Below, piece after piece: positions 1-9,109 of a stretch of 64,000 nt of DNA (its first letter is position 1; each line of letters starts with the position of its first letter). A model generated the notes under the pieces. The model was not told where the DNA came from and did no database searches. It saw only the letters and a list, made by a program, of their open reading frames with translations. A program made the translations under genes and the position numbers. Source of the stretch: Frankiales bacterium (GTDB taxonomy: Bacteria; Actinomycetota; Actinomycetes; JAFAQI01); contig JAICXJ010000004.1 of assembly GCA_025980465.1 (NCBI GenBank), forward strand, positions 62,001 through 126,000, written 5' to 3'.

Positions 1-60
1 TCTCGAACAGGGCGGTGTCCGGCATTCGCGGGCAGCGACGAGGTGCTCGAGTCCGTCTGA
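1..60 (+). CDS. Possible 3' end of yebC (YebC/PmpR family), partial
   Basis: Frame 1 is open from the window edge to a TGA at 58-60 and ends in SDEVLESV. YebC/PmpR proteins commonly end in a similar stretch (SDEVLE or SDEVME), and yebC usually lies directly upstream of ruvC in Actinobacteria. The residues before it do not match the expected C-terminus well, so the frame could be disrupted or the resemblance accidental. Only 19 codons are visible, so this is mainly an inference from position. Confidence 0.35.
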   Translation, partial: SRTGRCPAFAGSDEVLESV

Positions 61-108
61 CACCCGCGGCGCGTCGGTGCAGGATCTGAGGGGCGGTCCG
101 CCGTACGA

Positions 109-126
109 TCCGAACACACGTTCGGA
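109..126 (+). promoter_or_regulatory. LexA-type SOS box upstream of ruvCAB
   Basis: The sequence TCCGAACACACGTTCGGA is a perfect inverted repeat with 7-bp arms and a 4-nt centre. It contains CGAAC-N4-GTTCG (111-124), the form of the LexA operator described for mycobacteria and other Actinobacteria. It lies 26 bp before the ruvC start. Damage-inducible ruvCAB under LexA is well known, so the assignment is likely; binding itself is inferred. Confidence 0.75.
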
Positions 127-152
127 CTGATGTCGGCGAAGGGCGATTCAAC

Positions 153-686
153 GTGCGCGTGCTCGGGGTCGACCCCGGACTCACTCGCTGTGGCATCGGG
201 GTCGTTGACGGCCAGGCGGGTCGGCCGCTCGTCGCAATCGACTATGGGGTGATCTCGACCCCGAGCTCGACCGACATCGCGGAGCGGCTGTTGCTTCTCG
301 ACCAGATGTTGGTCGGTTGGATCGATGCGCATCAGCCTGATGCCATCGCCGTCGAGCGGGTGTTCAGCCAACACAACGTGCGGACCGTCATGGGCACCGC
401 GCAGGCTGCTGCCGTCGCCCTCGTCGCAGCGGCTCGGGCCGGGCTGCCGGTAGCACTGCACACGCCGAGTGAGGTGAAGGCGGCGGTCACCGGATCGGGC
501 CGCGCCGACAAGCACCAGGTCGCTGCGATGGTGACCCGGGTGCTGAAGCTCCCGGCAGCGCCGCGTCCAGCCGACGCGGCCGACGCACTTGCGCTCGCGA
601 TCTGCCAGCTGTGGCGGGGCGCTCCGATGGCCAGGCTCGAGCACGCTCGTCAGGCGGCCGTCCTCGCGGCGGCGGGACCTCGATGA
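153..686 (+). CDS. ruvC: Holliday junction resolvase RuvC
   Basis: RuvC is the dimeric endonuclease that cuts Holliday junctions bound by RuvAB during recombinational repair. The 177-residue product has normal length and the family start, [13 protein letters not shown]. The four acidic metal ligands are visible as D7, E68 (in AVERVF), D141 and D144 (in DAADALA). The GTG start follows directly from the conserved N-terminus. The TGA stop overlaps the ruvA ATG (ATGA), so the genes are probably translationally coupled. A LexA-type operator lies just upstream. Confidence 0.96.
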   Translation: MRVLGVDPGLTRCGIGVVDGQAGRPLVAIDYGVISTPSSTDIAERLLLLDQMLVGWIDAHQPDAIAVERVFSQHNVRTVMGTAQAAAVALVAAARAGLPVALHTPSEVKAAVTGSGRADKHQVAAMVTRVLKLPAAPRPADAADALALAICQLWRGAPMARLEHARQAAVLAAAGPR

Positions 687-1306
687 TCGCCACCGTGAGC
701 GGCATTGTTGCTGCTCTCACCGCCGACTCCGCCGTGATCGAGGTAGGGGGCATCGGCGTTGCCGTCCAGTGCACTCCGACGACGATCGGCTCGCTTCGGG
801 TCGGGGAGACGACCCGACTGTGGACAAGCCTGGTCGTGCGGGAGGACTCGCTGACGCTGTTCGGCTTCCGCAGCGACGACGAGCGAGCCGTGTTCGAGAT
901 CCTCCAGGGCGTCACCGGTGTCGGACCACGGCTGGCCCAGGCCGTGCTCGCCGTTCATCAGCCGGACGCAGTACGGGCCGCGGTGGCTACCGACGACGTG
1001 GGCGCACTGATGCTCGTCGGCGGAGTCGGCAGGAAGAGCGCTCAGCGGTTGGTGCTCGAACTCAAGGACAAGCTGGGCACGCCGGCCGCCAGCGCCACCG
1101 TCGTACGGCTCCCGGGGCAGCCCGGGCCCGGGCTGTGGCGCGAGCAGTTGCGCGACGCGTTGCTCGGATTGGGCTGGTCGGGCCGAGAGGTAGATGACGC
1201 GCTCGCAGCCGTGGGACCGGAAGCTGAAGCAGCCCTCGCGGTGGGAGACGCCCCCGACGTGGCGGCGTTGCTGCGCAGCAGCTTGCAGCTGTTGAGCAGA
1301 GCATGA
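683..1306 (+). CDS. ruvA: Holliday junction branch migration protein RuvA
   Basis: RuvA binds the four-way junction and loads the RuvB motor. I place the start at the ATG overlapping the ruvC stop, giving 207 residues beginning [11 protein letters not shown], the normal RuvA N-terminus; an upstream in-frame start would add 24 non-conserved residues inside ruvC. The OB-like domain comes first, then helix-hairpin-helix segments ([14 protein letters not shown] and [19 protein letters not shown]). The C-terminal domain III (about 155-207) contacts RuvB. The stop overlaps the ruvB ATG. Confidence 0.95.
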   Translation: MIATVSGIVAALTADSAVIEVGGIGVAVQCTPTTIGSLRVGETTRLWTSLVVREDSLTLFGFRSDDERAVFEILQGVTGVGPRLAQAVLAVHQPDAVRAAVATDDVGALMLVGGVGRKSAQRLVLELKDKLGTPAASATVVRLPGQPGPGLWREQLRDALLGLGWSGREVDDALAAVGPEAEAALAVGDAPDVAALLRSSLQLLSRA

Positions 1307-2451
1307 CCAGTCAGGAGCGCACCGAGTTGGTGTCACCACTCGCCGACCCGGACGACGAGGTCGTCGACGCGGCGCTACGACCCAAGCGGCTCAGCGACTT
1401 CATCGGTCAGCAGCGGGTCCGCGAGCAGCTCTCGGTGGTGCTCGACGCGGCCAAGGCGCGGGGGCGGACACCGGACCATGTGCTCCTGTCGGGCTCACCC
1501 GGACTTGGTAAGACAACGCTCGCGATGATCATCGCAGCCGAGCTCGGCACGCCGATGCGAATCACGAGTGGCCCGGCGATCGAGCGTGCCGGGGATCTCG
1601 CGGCGCTGCTGTCGACGCTGTCAGAGGGCGAGGTGCTCTTCCTCGACGAGATCCACCGCATGGCGCGCCCGGCCGAGGAAATGCTGTACGTCGCGATGGA
1701 GGACTTCCGGGTCGACGTCGTGGTCGGCAAAGGACCTGGCGCGACCGCTATCCCGCTGGATGTCGCGCCGTTCACACTCGTCGGAGCGACCACCCGCGCC
1801 GGTCTGCTCCCTGGACCGCTACGCGACCGGTTCGGCTTCGTCGCACATCTGGACTTCTACGCGCCGGAGGAGCTCGAGCGGGTGTTGCACCGCAGCGCAG
1901 CGCTCCTTGGCGTGAGCCTCACCGCCGACGGCGCTGCCGAGATCGGCAGTCGGGCGCGTGGGACGCCACGCATCGCCAACCGGCTGCTCCGGCGGGTGCG
2001 CGACTTCGCTGAGGTCCGTGCCGACGGCACCGTCACCCGCGAGACCGCTCGGGCCGCGCTTGAGATGTACGACGTCGATGAGTTGGGGCTCGACCGGCTC
2101 GATCGGGCAGTTCTTGAGGCGCTGCTCGTTCGTTTCAACGGTGGCCCGGTCGGCCTGACGACGCTCGCGGTCGCGGTCTCCGAGGAGCCCGAGACGGTGG
2201 AAACCGTCGCGGAGCCGTTCCTGGTGCGGGCCGGCTTGCTGGCCCGCACGCCACGTGGCCGGGTGGCCACCCCAGCTGCCTGGCGACATGTCGGGCTGCG
2301 CCCGCCAATGGATGTCGGGCTGCGCCCGCCAATGGATGCCGGGCTGCGCTCGCCAGTCAACCCTGGGTTGCCTCCGCCGGTTCAGGCTGCGCTCATCGAC
2401 CTCGTTGACGATGGCGGGTACGACGAGGCCACCGATCCTGGCGACACGTAG
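1303..2451 (+). CDS. ruvB: Holliday junction helicase RuvB with a repeat-derived C-terminal tail
   Basis: RuvB is the hexameric AAA+ motor for branch migration. The 382-residue product has Walker [10 protein letters not shown] (64-72), Walker B LFLDEIH (112-118), a GATTR sensor and the arginine-finger region PLRDRFG. The winged-helix domain ends near residue 325, close to the usual family length of about 340. The remaining residues are an extension made by a 24-bp tandem repeat at 2288-2383, giving repeated GLRPPMD-type octapeptides and then a short acidic end. The conserved core is complete, so the protein should work. Its ATG overlaps the ruvA stop. Confidence 0.96.
   Translation: MTSQERTELVSPLADPDDEVVDAALRPKRLSDFIGQQRVREQLSVVLDAAKARGRTPDHVLLSGSPGLGKTTLAMIIAAELGTPMRITSGPAIERAGDLAALLSTLSEGEVLFLDEIHRMARPAEEMLYVAMEDFRVDVVVGKGPGATAIPLDVAPFTLVGATTRAGLLPGPLRDRFGFVAHLDFYAPEELERVLHRSAALLGVSLTADGAAEIGSRARGTPRIANRLLRRVRDFAEVRADGTVTRETARAALEMYDVDELGLDRLDRAVLEALLVRFNGGPVGLTTLAVAVSEEPETVETVAEPFLVRAGLLARTPRGRVATPAAWRHVGLRPPMDVGLRPPMDAGLRSPVNPGLPPPVQAALIDLVDDGGYDEATDPGDT
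2288..2383 (+). repeat. Four 24-bp tandem repeats in the 3' end of ruvB
   Basis: Units start at 2288, 2312, 2336 and 2360. The first two are identical; the third has a few changes and the fourth is more diverged. Each carries a GGGCTGCGCCCGCC-like core. Because 24 is a multiple of 3, each unit adds eight residues without changing frame. A tail with the same 24-bp spacing and a similar GC-rich core occurs at 11288-11324. Confidence 0.9.
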
Positions 2452-2531
2452 ACTGACGCTCCGGCTGGCCGGACCATCGCGCCGGTGGATCCAGACCTGA
2501 CTCGTCGATAAGGGACTAAGGGGCCAGAGCG

Positions 2532-2969
2532 GTGCACGCCAGAATTTTCGACCTGCTCGTCGCGACCGGGTCAAGCCCGAAGAAGAGCAGCTCCAGCTTC
2601 GTGCCATTCCTGGTCCTCATCGGACTGTTCGCGCTCGCCTACTTCGTCTTCATCCGCCCGGCTCGGCACCGCCAGCAGGCGGCGACCGACGCCCGCCGGC
2701 AGGTAGAGATCGGCGACGAGATCATCACTACCTCGGGCCTGATCGCCAGTGTCGTCGCGGTCTCCGACGACTACCTCACGCTCGAGGTCGCGCCGGGGGT
2801 GCATGCCCGCTACGTTCCCGCCGCGGTACTGCGCGTCAACAATCCGGAGGTCCAGATGGACGAACCGACCGATGCCGGCCAGCACGAGGTGATCGAGGCG
2901 CCGCGCGACCCTGAACCCGGCGGTGACGGCTCGACCGGCGCGCCCGGCTCGCCGAGCGGCGAGAGCTAG
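2532..2969 (+). CDS. yajC: Preprotein translocase accessory subunit YajC
   Basis: YajC is a small single-pass membrane protein that associates with SecD and SecF. The 145-residue product has a short Ser/Lys-rich N-terminus, one membrane span (about 24-42, FVPFLVLIGLFALAYFVFI) followed by the family motif RPARHRQQ, and then the cytoplasmic domain with VEIGDEIITTSGLIA. The last 40 residues are acidic and Gly/Pro/Ser-rich, as is common in actinobacterial YajC. The GTG start follows a purine-rich stretch. secD begins 55 bp downstream, the usual arrangement. Confidence 0.92.
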   Translation: MHARIFDLLVATGSSPKKSSSSFVPFLVLIGLFALAYFVFIRPARHRQQAATDARRQVEIGDEIITTSGLIASVVAVSDDYLTLEVAPGVHARYVPAAVLRVNNPEVQMDEPTDAGQHEVIEAPRDPEPGGDGSTGAPGSPSGES

Positions 2970-3024
2970 CCGGGGATAATTCAGACCGAGTACGACGTAG
3001 CCGATTCCGGAAGGCGACACACTC

Positions 3025-4845
3025 GTGGCACAGGCGACCAGGCAGCGGCCCGGACGCGCCCTACTGGGCATCTTCATCGTGATCGTGGCGATGTATCTCG
3101 GCGTCTTCTTAGGCCCGTCAGCGACGCCCGCCCTCGGGCTCGACCTGCGGGGCGGCACCCAGGTCACGCTTCGGGCTCAGCCGCTGGCCAACGTCGGCAA
3201 GATCACCAAGAGCGACCTCAACACTGCGGTCAACATCATCCGGGATCGCGTGAACGGCCTCGGGGTCGGCGGCGCCGAGATCAACACCCAGGGAAGCACT
3301 GACATCGTTGTCTCGGTGCCGGGCAAGGGCCGCCAGCAGGTGGTCAACACGGTCGGCGAGACGGCGCTGCTGCGGTTCCGCCAAGTGATGGCGGTAGGGA
3401 ACTTCGCCGCGAGTCCGATTACCACGACGACCCCAAGCCCTGGTTCCAGCACGCCGTCGGTCACGGTCACGCCGACGACCCGTCCGAAGGCCACGAAGGG
3501 CACCAAGAAGAGCTCCTCGCAAGGCGAAGCGCTGAGTTCGGTGCTGCTGGCGCCACGGGCGAAGCACACCGCCACGCCGACCACGAGCCCCGCACCGACG
3601 CCGACCGCGACCTCCTCGGCATCGCCGTCGTCCAGCCCGGGTCAGCAACCGGACAACACCACGAACCCGCTTCCCAACAGCGAGTCGCCGACTCTGTCAG
3701 CGGCCTTCCTCAAGTCGTTCCAGACCTGGGACTGTGCCAAGAACCCGAATCCGACTCGTGGCAACGACATCCCCACCGACTACATCATTGCGTGCGATCC
3801 GACCGCGACGGGACAGCTGAAGTATCTGCTCGCGCCGGCCGCGTTGGAGGGCACCGATGTCAGCTCCGCCAGTGCCGGCCTTGATCAGACCGGGGTTGCG
3901 TGGCAGGTCAATCTCAAGTTCACCCACAGTGGCGCGGGCAAGTGGCTGGCCATCACCAAGAAGACATACGAGGTCACCCACAGCGCGGACAGCGGCTTCA
4001 CGTCTGGCTGCGCGCCGCCGAAAGGCTGCAACGCGATCGGCATCACCCTCGACGGCGTCGTGCAGTCCGCACCGGCCACCCAGGTCGACGGCATCCCCGG
4101 TGGGCTTGCCGACATCACCGGCAACTTCAGCCAGTCGCAGGCCACCAACCTCGCGACCGTCCTGAAGTACGGCTCGCTGCCGCTGAAGTTCTCGATCCCG
4201 ACCTCGCAGTCGGTGTCGGCCACGCTCGGCGCCGCCCAGCTTCGCGGCGGGCTGATCGCGGGCGCCATCGGGCTCGGGCTCGTCGTGCTGTTCTCGCTGC
4301 TCTACTACCGCGCTCTCGGACTGGTCACGATCGGCAGCCTTGCCGTCTCCGGATTGATCTTGTACGCCGTCACGACGCTGCTCGGACACTCGTCAGTCGG
4401 CTACACGCTGTCGCTGCCTGGCATTGCCGGCTTCATCGTCGCGGTCGGCATCACGGCCGACTCATTCGTCGTGTACTTCGAGCGACTACGAGACGAGATC
4501 CGGGAAGGCAGGCGACTCCGCAGCGCAGTCGATCGCGCTTGGCCGCGCGCCCGGCGCACCATCCTGTCCGCGGACACGGTCTCGCTGCTGGCTGCGGTGG
4601 TGCTGTACATCGTCTCGATCGGTGACGTTCGCGGATTCGCGTTCACCCTCGGGCTGTCGACGTTGTCCGACCTGTTCATCGTGTTCTTCTTCACCCGGCC
4701 ATTGCTGCAGCTCCTCGGTCGACGCCCCGCGTTCGATTCCGGCGCTGCCTGGACCGGTATCGGCCGGACCCGGGCGGGAGTGGCCAGAGACCTCGATCCG
4801 GACGGTCCGACCCGACGACGCCCGAGCCGGACGAGGGAGGCCTGA
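3025..4845 (+). CDS. secD: Protein translocase subunit SecD
   Basis: SecD and SecF form the RND-type pump that uses the proton gradient to complete protein export. The 606-residue product has one N-terminal span (about 11-30), the signature LGLDLRGGTQ (38-46) at the start of the external P1 domain, and five C-terminal spans beginning near residue 410 with AGAIGLGLVVLFSLLYYRALG. A Ser/Thr/Pro-rich segment of about 90 residues (130-222) is inserted in the external domain. The GTG start has a purine-rich site upstream. The TGA overlaps the secF ATG. Confidence 0.95.
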   Translation: MAQATRQRPGRALLGIFIVIVAMYLGVFLGPSATPALGLDLRGGTQVTLRAQPLANVGKITKSDLNTAVNIIRDRVNGLGVGGAEINTQGSTDIVVSVPGKGRQQVVNTVGETALLRFRQVMAVGNFAASPITTTTPSPGSSTPSVTVTPTTRPKATKGTKKSSSQGEALSSVLLAPRAKHTATPTTSPAPTPTATSSASPSSSPGQQPDNTTNPLPNSESPTLSAAFLKSFQTWDCAKNPNPTRGNDIPTDYIIACDPTATGQLKYLLAPAALEGTDVSSASAGLDQTGVAWQVNLKFTHSGAGKWLAITKKTYEVTHSADSGFTSGCAPPKGCNAIGITLDGVVQSAPATQVDGIPGGLADITGNFSQSQATNLATVLKYGSLPLKFSIPTSQSVSATLGAAQLRGGLIAGAIGLGLVVLFSLLYYRALGLVTIGSLAVSGLILYAVTTLLGHSSVGYTLSLPGIAGFIVAVGITADSFVVYFERLRDEIREGRRLRSAVDRAWPRARRTILSADTVSLLAAVVLYIVSIGDVRGFAFTLGLSTLSDLFIVFFFTRPLLQLLGRRPAFDSGAAWTGIGRTRAGVARDLDPDGPTRRRPSRTREA

Positions 4846-6083
4846 TGGCACCCGAGCGCGACTCGCTCGCCACCAAGCTGTACCGCGGCGAGGTCTCCTA
4901 CGAGTTCATCGGCCGCCGGGCGCGCTGGTACTCGCTGTCGGCCGCCGTGATCATCCTCGGGCTCATCTTCCTGTTTGTCCGGGGCCTCAACCCTTCCATC
5001 GACTTCAAGGGCGGCGCCGAGTTCCAGGGCCCGCTGCATGGCCACTCCGTCAGTGACGTGAGCGCCGCGGTCACCTCCACGGGGGTCAGCCCGGAAGTGG
5101 TACAGACCACCGGATCCGGCTCGGACCTTCGATTCCAGGTGCAGACCAAGACACTCACCCAGGTGGGGGCGAACAGTCAGGTCAACCGCATCGAGGACGC
5201 GCTGGGCGCCAAGCTGGGACTCAAGAACAGCCAGATCGACACCACCACCGTCGGATCGACCTGGGGTTCGCAGATCACCCACAAGGCGGTCGAGGGCCTG
5301 ATCGTGTTCCTGATCGCGGTCATCCTCTACCTCTCGGTTCGCTTCGAGTGGAAGATGGCGATGGCGGCGATCATCGCGTTGGTGCACGACCTGCTGATCA
5401 CGGTGGGCGTGTATGCGATGTCGGGCCTTCAGGTCTCGCCGTCGACGGTGATCGCGCTGCTCACGATCCTCGGTTACTCGCTCTATGACACCGTCGTCGT
5501 GTTCGACAAGGTGCGCGAGAACACCGCAAGCATCACCGGCGGCAGCCGGATGACGTTCTCGCAGGCAACCAACCTCGCCGTCAACCAGACCCTGGTGCGG
5601 TCGATCAACACCTCGGTCATCGCGCTGTTGCCGGTCATCGGGCTGCTGGTGATCGGTGCCGGCCTGCTGGGAGCCGGATCGCTCAAGGACCTTGCCTTCG
5701 CGCTCCTGATCGGTCTGGCGTCCGGTGCCTACTCCTCGATCTTCATTGCCTCCCCACTACTGTGCGACTTCAAGGAGCGCGAACCGACGTACCAGCAGCT
5801 CGCCAAGCGCGTCGCGGCTCGGCGTGCGAAGGAGCTGCGCGACCCCGCGGGCGTCGTTCCGGCGACCGCAGGGGGAGGTCTGCCAGTCGCCTCGGCGCAG
5901 CTGGTCGACGCAGCGGATCGCACGGAGGACGAGGAGTGGGCGCAGGAGGACGAGGCGACGGCCGAGCCCCGCACCGGTCCAGGGCCACGCGCCGGCGCGC
6001 GCCCGAGCCAGACCGCCCGCCGTCGCAACACCCGAAGCGGCGGCCGCGGCGGCCGCGGCGGCAAGTCGCGCAAACGCCGGTGA
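4845..6083 (+). CDS. secF: Protein translocase subunit SecF
   Basis: SecF partners SecD in the export pump. The 412-residue product has a first span at about 28-46, the conserved SIDFKGGAEF (51-60), and five C-terminal spans that include the motif ILGYSLYDTVVVFDKVREN. From about residue 317 there is a hydrophilic cytoplasmic tail of nearly 100 residues ending in Arg/Gly repeats and basic residues. Long variable tails are known in actinobacterial SecF; this one could touch RNA or ribosomes, but that is speculation. The ATG overlaps the secD stop. Confidence 0.95.
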   Translation: MAPERDSLATKLYRGEVSYEFIGRRARWYSLSAAVIILGLIFLFVRGLNPSIDFKGGAEFQGPLHGHSVSDVSAAVTSTGVSPEVVQTTGSGSDLRFQVQTKTLTQVGANSQVNRIEDALGAKLGLKNSQIDTTTVGSTWGSQITHKAVEGLIVFLIAVILYLSVRFEWKMAMAAIIALVHDLLITVGVYAMSGLQVSPSTVIALLTILGYSLYDTVVVFDKVRENTASITGGSRMTFSQATNLAVNQTLVRSINTSVIALLPVIGLLVIGAGLLGAGSLKDLAFALLIGLASGAYSSIFIASPLLCDFKEREPTYQQLAKRVAARRAKELRDPAGVVPATAGGGLPVASAQLVDAADRTEDEEWAQEDEATAEPRTGPGPRAGARPSQTARRRNTRSGGRGGRGGKSRKRR

Positions 6084-6096
6084 GCAGGCGCCGCTC

Positions 6097-6630
6097 GTGA
6101 CGCGGCTCGATCTCGATGAGCTGATGCGCAGTCGCGTTCGCGAGGTCGCCGACTTTCCCGAGCCGGGCGTGAGGTTCAAAGACATCACTCCGCTGCTGGC
6201 CGACCACGTGGCGTTCGCAGGGGCGGTGGACGCGATCGTGTCGCACCATGGCCGCGGCACGATCGACAAGGTGGCCGGCATCGAAGCCCGTGGCTTCATC
6301 GTCGCCGCGGCGGTGGCGTACCACTTCGGCGCCGGGTTCGTGCCGGTGCGCAAGGCAGGCAAGCTGCCGAGCACGACGTATAGCGCCTCGTACCACCTGG
6401 AGTACGGCGAGGCCACCCTCGAGGTCCACCAGGACGCGTTCGCGCCCGACGAGCGGGTGCTGCTCGTCGACGACGTACTCGCCACCGGTGGCACTGTCGG
6501 TGCCGCGGTGAGCCTCGTCGAAACCGCCGGCGCGCAGGTCGCCGGGTGCAGCGTGTTGCTCGAGCTCACCGCGCTCGGGGGCCGCAACCGGTTGGCCAAC
6601 CTCGATGTTCATGCACTGCTCACGTATTGA
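6097..6630 (+). CDS. apt: Adenine phosphoribosyltransferase
   Basis: Apt makes AMP from adenine and PRPP in the cytoplasm. I choose the GTG at 6097, giving 177 residues; the frame is open further upstream, but that region encodes the SecF tail in another frame. The N-terminus REVADFPEPGVRFKDITPLL and the EARGF loop are typical. The PRPP-binding motif VLLVDDVLATGGTV spans about 121-134. The gene lies 13 bp after secF and before rel, an arrangement common in Actinobacteria. An ATG at 6124 is a less likely start. Confidence 0.93.
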   Translation: MTRLDLDELMRSRVREVADFPEPGVRFKDITPLLADHVAFAGAVDAIVSHHGRGTIDKVAGIEARGFIVAAAVAYHFGAGFVPVRKAGKLPSTTYSASYHLEYGEATLEVHQDAFAPDERVLLVDDVLATGGTVGAAVSLVETAGAQVAGCSVLLELTALGGRNRLANLDVHALLTY

Positions 6631-6637
6631 GTCGCCG

Positions 6638-6643
6638 TAGAAT
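6638..6643 (+). promoter_or_regulatory. Possible -10 element for rel
   Basis: TAGAAT fits the actinobacterial TANNNT -10 pattern and lies 30 bp before the rel GTG, just after the apt stop. No convincing -35 hexamer is seen, so this may be a weak or extended -10 promoter, or chance. Confidence 0.3.
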
Positions 6644-6667
6644 TGGCGTCTCGAACAGTGACGGGGA

Positions 6668-8983
6668 GTGAGCGTGGCCAACGACGTCGTCCCGGTAGCG
6701 GACGACGTTGCCCAGCCCGCAAACCCGGCGCCGGCTGACCTCGCCGCCGCCCCGCCTGGCGTGCGGGCTCGACTCGCCCGCCTTTCCGGGGCAAAGGGGG
6801 TCTCGTCGAAACACCCTGCCCCTCCCGAGCTCGAGCCGCTGCTGAAGACGCTGCGGGCAACTCACCCCAAGGCAGACAGCCGCATGGTCGTCCGGGCGTA
6901 CGAGGTCGCCGAACGCTGCCATCGTGGCCAGCAGCGACGCAGCGGCGACCCGTACATCTCGCACCCTCTCGCGGTCGCGACGATCGTGGCGGAGCTCGGC
7001 ATGGAGGCGCCGACGCTGTGCGCAGCGCTGCTTCACGACACCGTGGAGGACACCGGGTTGTCGCTCGCCGACATCACCCGCGACTTCGGCGAGGAGGTGG
7101 CACGACTGGTCGATGGCGTCACCAAGCTCGACAAGGTCCGATATGGCGAGTCCGCGGAGGCGGAGACCATTCGCAAGATGGTCGTGGCGATGGCCCGCGA
7201 TCCGAAGGTGCTCATTCTCAAGCTCGCCGACCGGCTGCACAACGTCCGCACGCTCTCGTGGCTCCCGCCTGACAAGCAGCAGCGGACTGCGAAGCAGACG
7301 CTCGAGATCTACGCGCCGCTGGCCCACCGGCTCGGCATGAACGCAATCAAGTGGGAGCTGGAGGACCTCTCGTTCGGGACGCTGTATCCAAAGCGCTACG
7401 ACGAGATCGTCCGGCTGGTGGCGGAGCGGGCGCCGTCGCGGGACACCTATCTCGCCGGAGTGAGTGAGCGGGTGCAGACCGAGCTGCGCACCGCGAAGAT
7501 CAAGGCGGCGGTGACCGGCCGGCCAAAGCACTACTACTCGATCTACCAGAAGATGATCGTCCGCGGCCGTGAGTTCGACGACATCTACGACCTGGTCGGG
7601 CTTCGGATCACCGTCGACACCGAGCGCGACTGCTACGCCGCCCTCGGTGTCATCCACACCATCTGGTCACCGGTTCCCGGCCGGTTCAAGGACTACATCG
7701 CAATGCCGAAGTTCAACCTCTACCAGTCACTGCACACCACGGTGATCGGACCGCAGGGCAAGCCGGTCGAGGTTCAGATCAGGACCGCCCAGATGCACCG
7801 CCGAGCCGAGTACGGCATCGCGGCGCACTGGAAGTACAAGGAGTCGCAGGGCGACAGCGGCCAGGAGATCACCTGGTTGCGGCAGCTGGTCGACTGGCAG
7901 CGCGAGACCCAGGACCCGGGCGAGTTCCTGGACTCACTGCGGTTCGACCTGAAGGGCCAGGAGGTCTTCGTCTTCACGCCGAAGGGTGACGTCATCGCGT
8001 TGCCGGCGGGCGCGACCGCGGTGGACTTCGCTTACGCGGTGCACACCGAGGTCGGCCATCGCTGCATCGGCGCGCGGGTCAATGGCCGGCTGGTCCCGCT
8101 CGAATCGGCGCTCGACAACGGTGACGTGGTCGAGGTGTTCACCTCGAAGGCGGAGTCTGCCGGACCGAGCCGCGACTGGCTGTCGTTCGTCAAGTCGCCG
8201 CGGGCCCGCAACAAGATCCGGCAATGGTTCGCCCGGGAACGCCGCGAGGACGCGATCGACGAGGGCCGCGACGCGATTAGCCGCGCGATGCGCAAGGCCG
8301 GCTTGCCGTTACAGCGACTGATGGGCGGCGACGCGCTCGTCACGCTCGCGAAAGACCTTCGGTACAACGACATCTCGGCGCTCTACGCCGCCGTCGGCGA
8401 GGGTCACGTGTCGGCCCAGTCGATCGTGCAGAAGCTGATCCAGGCTCTCGGTGGTCCGGAAGGCGCGGTCGAGGACATCGCCGAGACCGAGACCGCCACC
8501 CGACGCCCGAGCCGCCCGCGCACGGCGGGTGACCCGGGCGTGGTCGTGAAGGGTGAGCCGGATGTCTGGGCCAAGCTGGCCCGCTGCTGCACGCCGGTGC
8601 CGGGCGATCAGATCCTCGGTTTTGTCACCCGCGGGCACGGTGTCTCGGTGCACCGCACCGACTGCTCGAACGCCGCCAACCTCACGACGCAGCCGGAGCG
8701 CCTGCTCGAGGTCGAATGGGCGCCGACCGCCGGCTCGGTCTTCCTGGTTGCGATCCAGGTGGAGGCGCTGGACCGCAACCGGTTACTCGCAGACGTGACC
8801 CGCGTGTTGTCCGACGCGCACGTCAACATCCTCTCGGCGGCGGTGTCGACCTCACGCGATCGCGTCGCGATCTCGAAGTTCACCTTCGAGATGGGCGACA
8901 CCAAGCATCTCGACGACCTGCTGCGGGTGGTCCGTGGTGTCGAGGGCGTGTACGACGCCTACCGGGTGACCTCGGGACTGTAA
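6668..8983 (+). CDS. rel: Bifunctional (p)ppGpp synthetase/hydrolase Rel
   Basis: Rel makes and degrades (p)ppGpp in the stringent response. In 771 residues the order is: a variable N-terminus; the HD hydrolase domain (H99, H123-D124 in [11 protein letters not shown]); the synthetase domain with [13 protein letters not shown] and the [12 protein letters not shown] region; TGS (about 435-495); a Zn-finger-like segment with CCTPVPGD; and a C-terminal ACT domain. The hydrolase residues are present, so it is the bifunctional type. The start could be the GTG at 6668 or, with better spacing from GGGGAG, the GTG at 6674. Confidence 0.96.
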   Translation: MSVANDVVPVADDVAQPANPAPADLAAAPPGVRARLARLSGAKGVSSKHPAPPELEPLLKTLRATHPKADSRMVVRAYEVAERCHRGQQRRSGDPYISHPLAVATIVAELGMEAPTLCAALLHDTVEDTGLSLADITRDFGEEVARLVDGVTKLDKVRYGESAEAETIRKMVVAMARDPKVLILKLADRLHNVRTLSWLPPDKQQRTAKQTLEIYAPLAHRLGMNAIKWELEDLSFGTLYPKRYDEIVRLVAERAPSRDTYLAGVSERVQTELRTAKIKAAVTGRPKHYYSIYQKMIVRGREFDDIYDLVGLRITVDTERDCYAALGVIHTIWSPVPGRFKDYIAMPKFNLYQSLHTTVIGPQGKPVEVQIRTAQMHRRAEYGIAAHWKYKESQGDSGQEITWLRQLVDWQRETQDPGEFLDSLRFDLKGQEVFVFTPKGDVIALPAGATAVDFAYAVHTEVGHRCIGARVNGRLVPLESALDNGDVVEVFTSKAESAGPSRDWLSFVKSPRARNKIRQWFARERREDAIDEGRDAISRAMRKAGLPLQRLMGGDALVTLAKDLRYNDISALYAAVGEGHVSAQSIVQKLIQALGGPEGAVEDIAETETATRRPSRPRTAGDPGVVVKGEPDVWAKLARCCTPVPGDQILGFVTRGHGVSVHRTDCSNAANLTTQPERLLEVEWAPTAGSVFLVAIQVEALDRNRLLADVTRVLSDAHVNILSAAVSTSRDRVAISKFTFEMGDTKHLDDLLRVVRGVEGVYDAYRVTSGL

Positions 8984-9109
8984 GCCCGGGCTCGTTGCTT
9001 AGTGGTAGGTCTGTGAATTCGCTTGGTGCCTAGCGAGGGTGACGCGGCCGCGTTTGACTTTCTCGAGGATCGAGTATGCGGTGGCGCCCAGACCAGTGGT
9101 TTGGGCTCG

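Noticed and set aside
487-1339. Long reading frames opposite ruvC and ruvA
   Set aside because: High GC content produces long open frames on the opposite strand; these have no family motifs or ribosome sites and cover intact genes.
8984-9109. Spacer between the convergent rel and cyclophilin genes
   Set aside because: I saw no hairpin, RNA gene or supported reading frame in these 126 bp.
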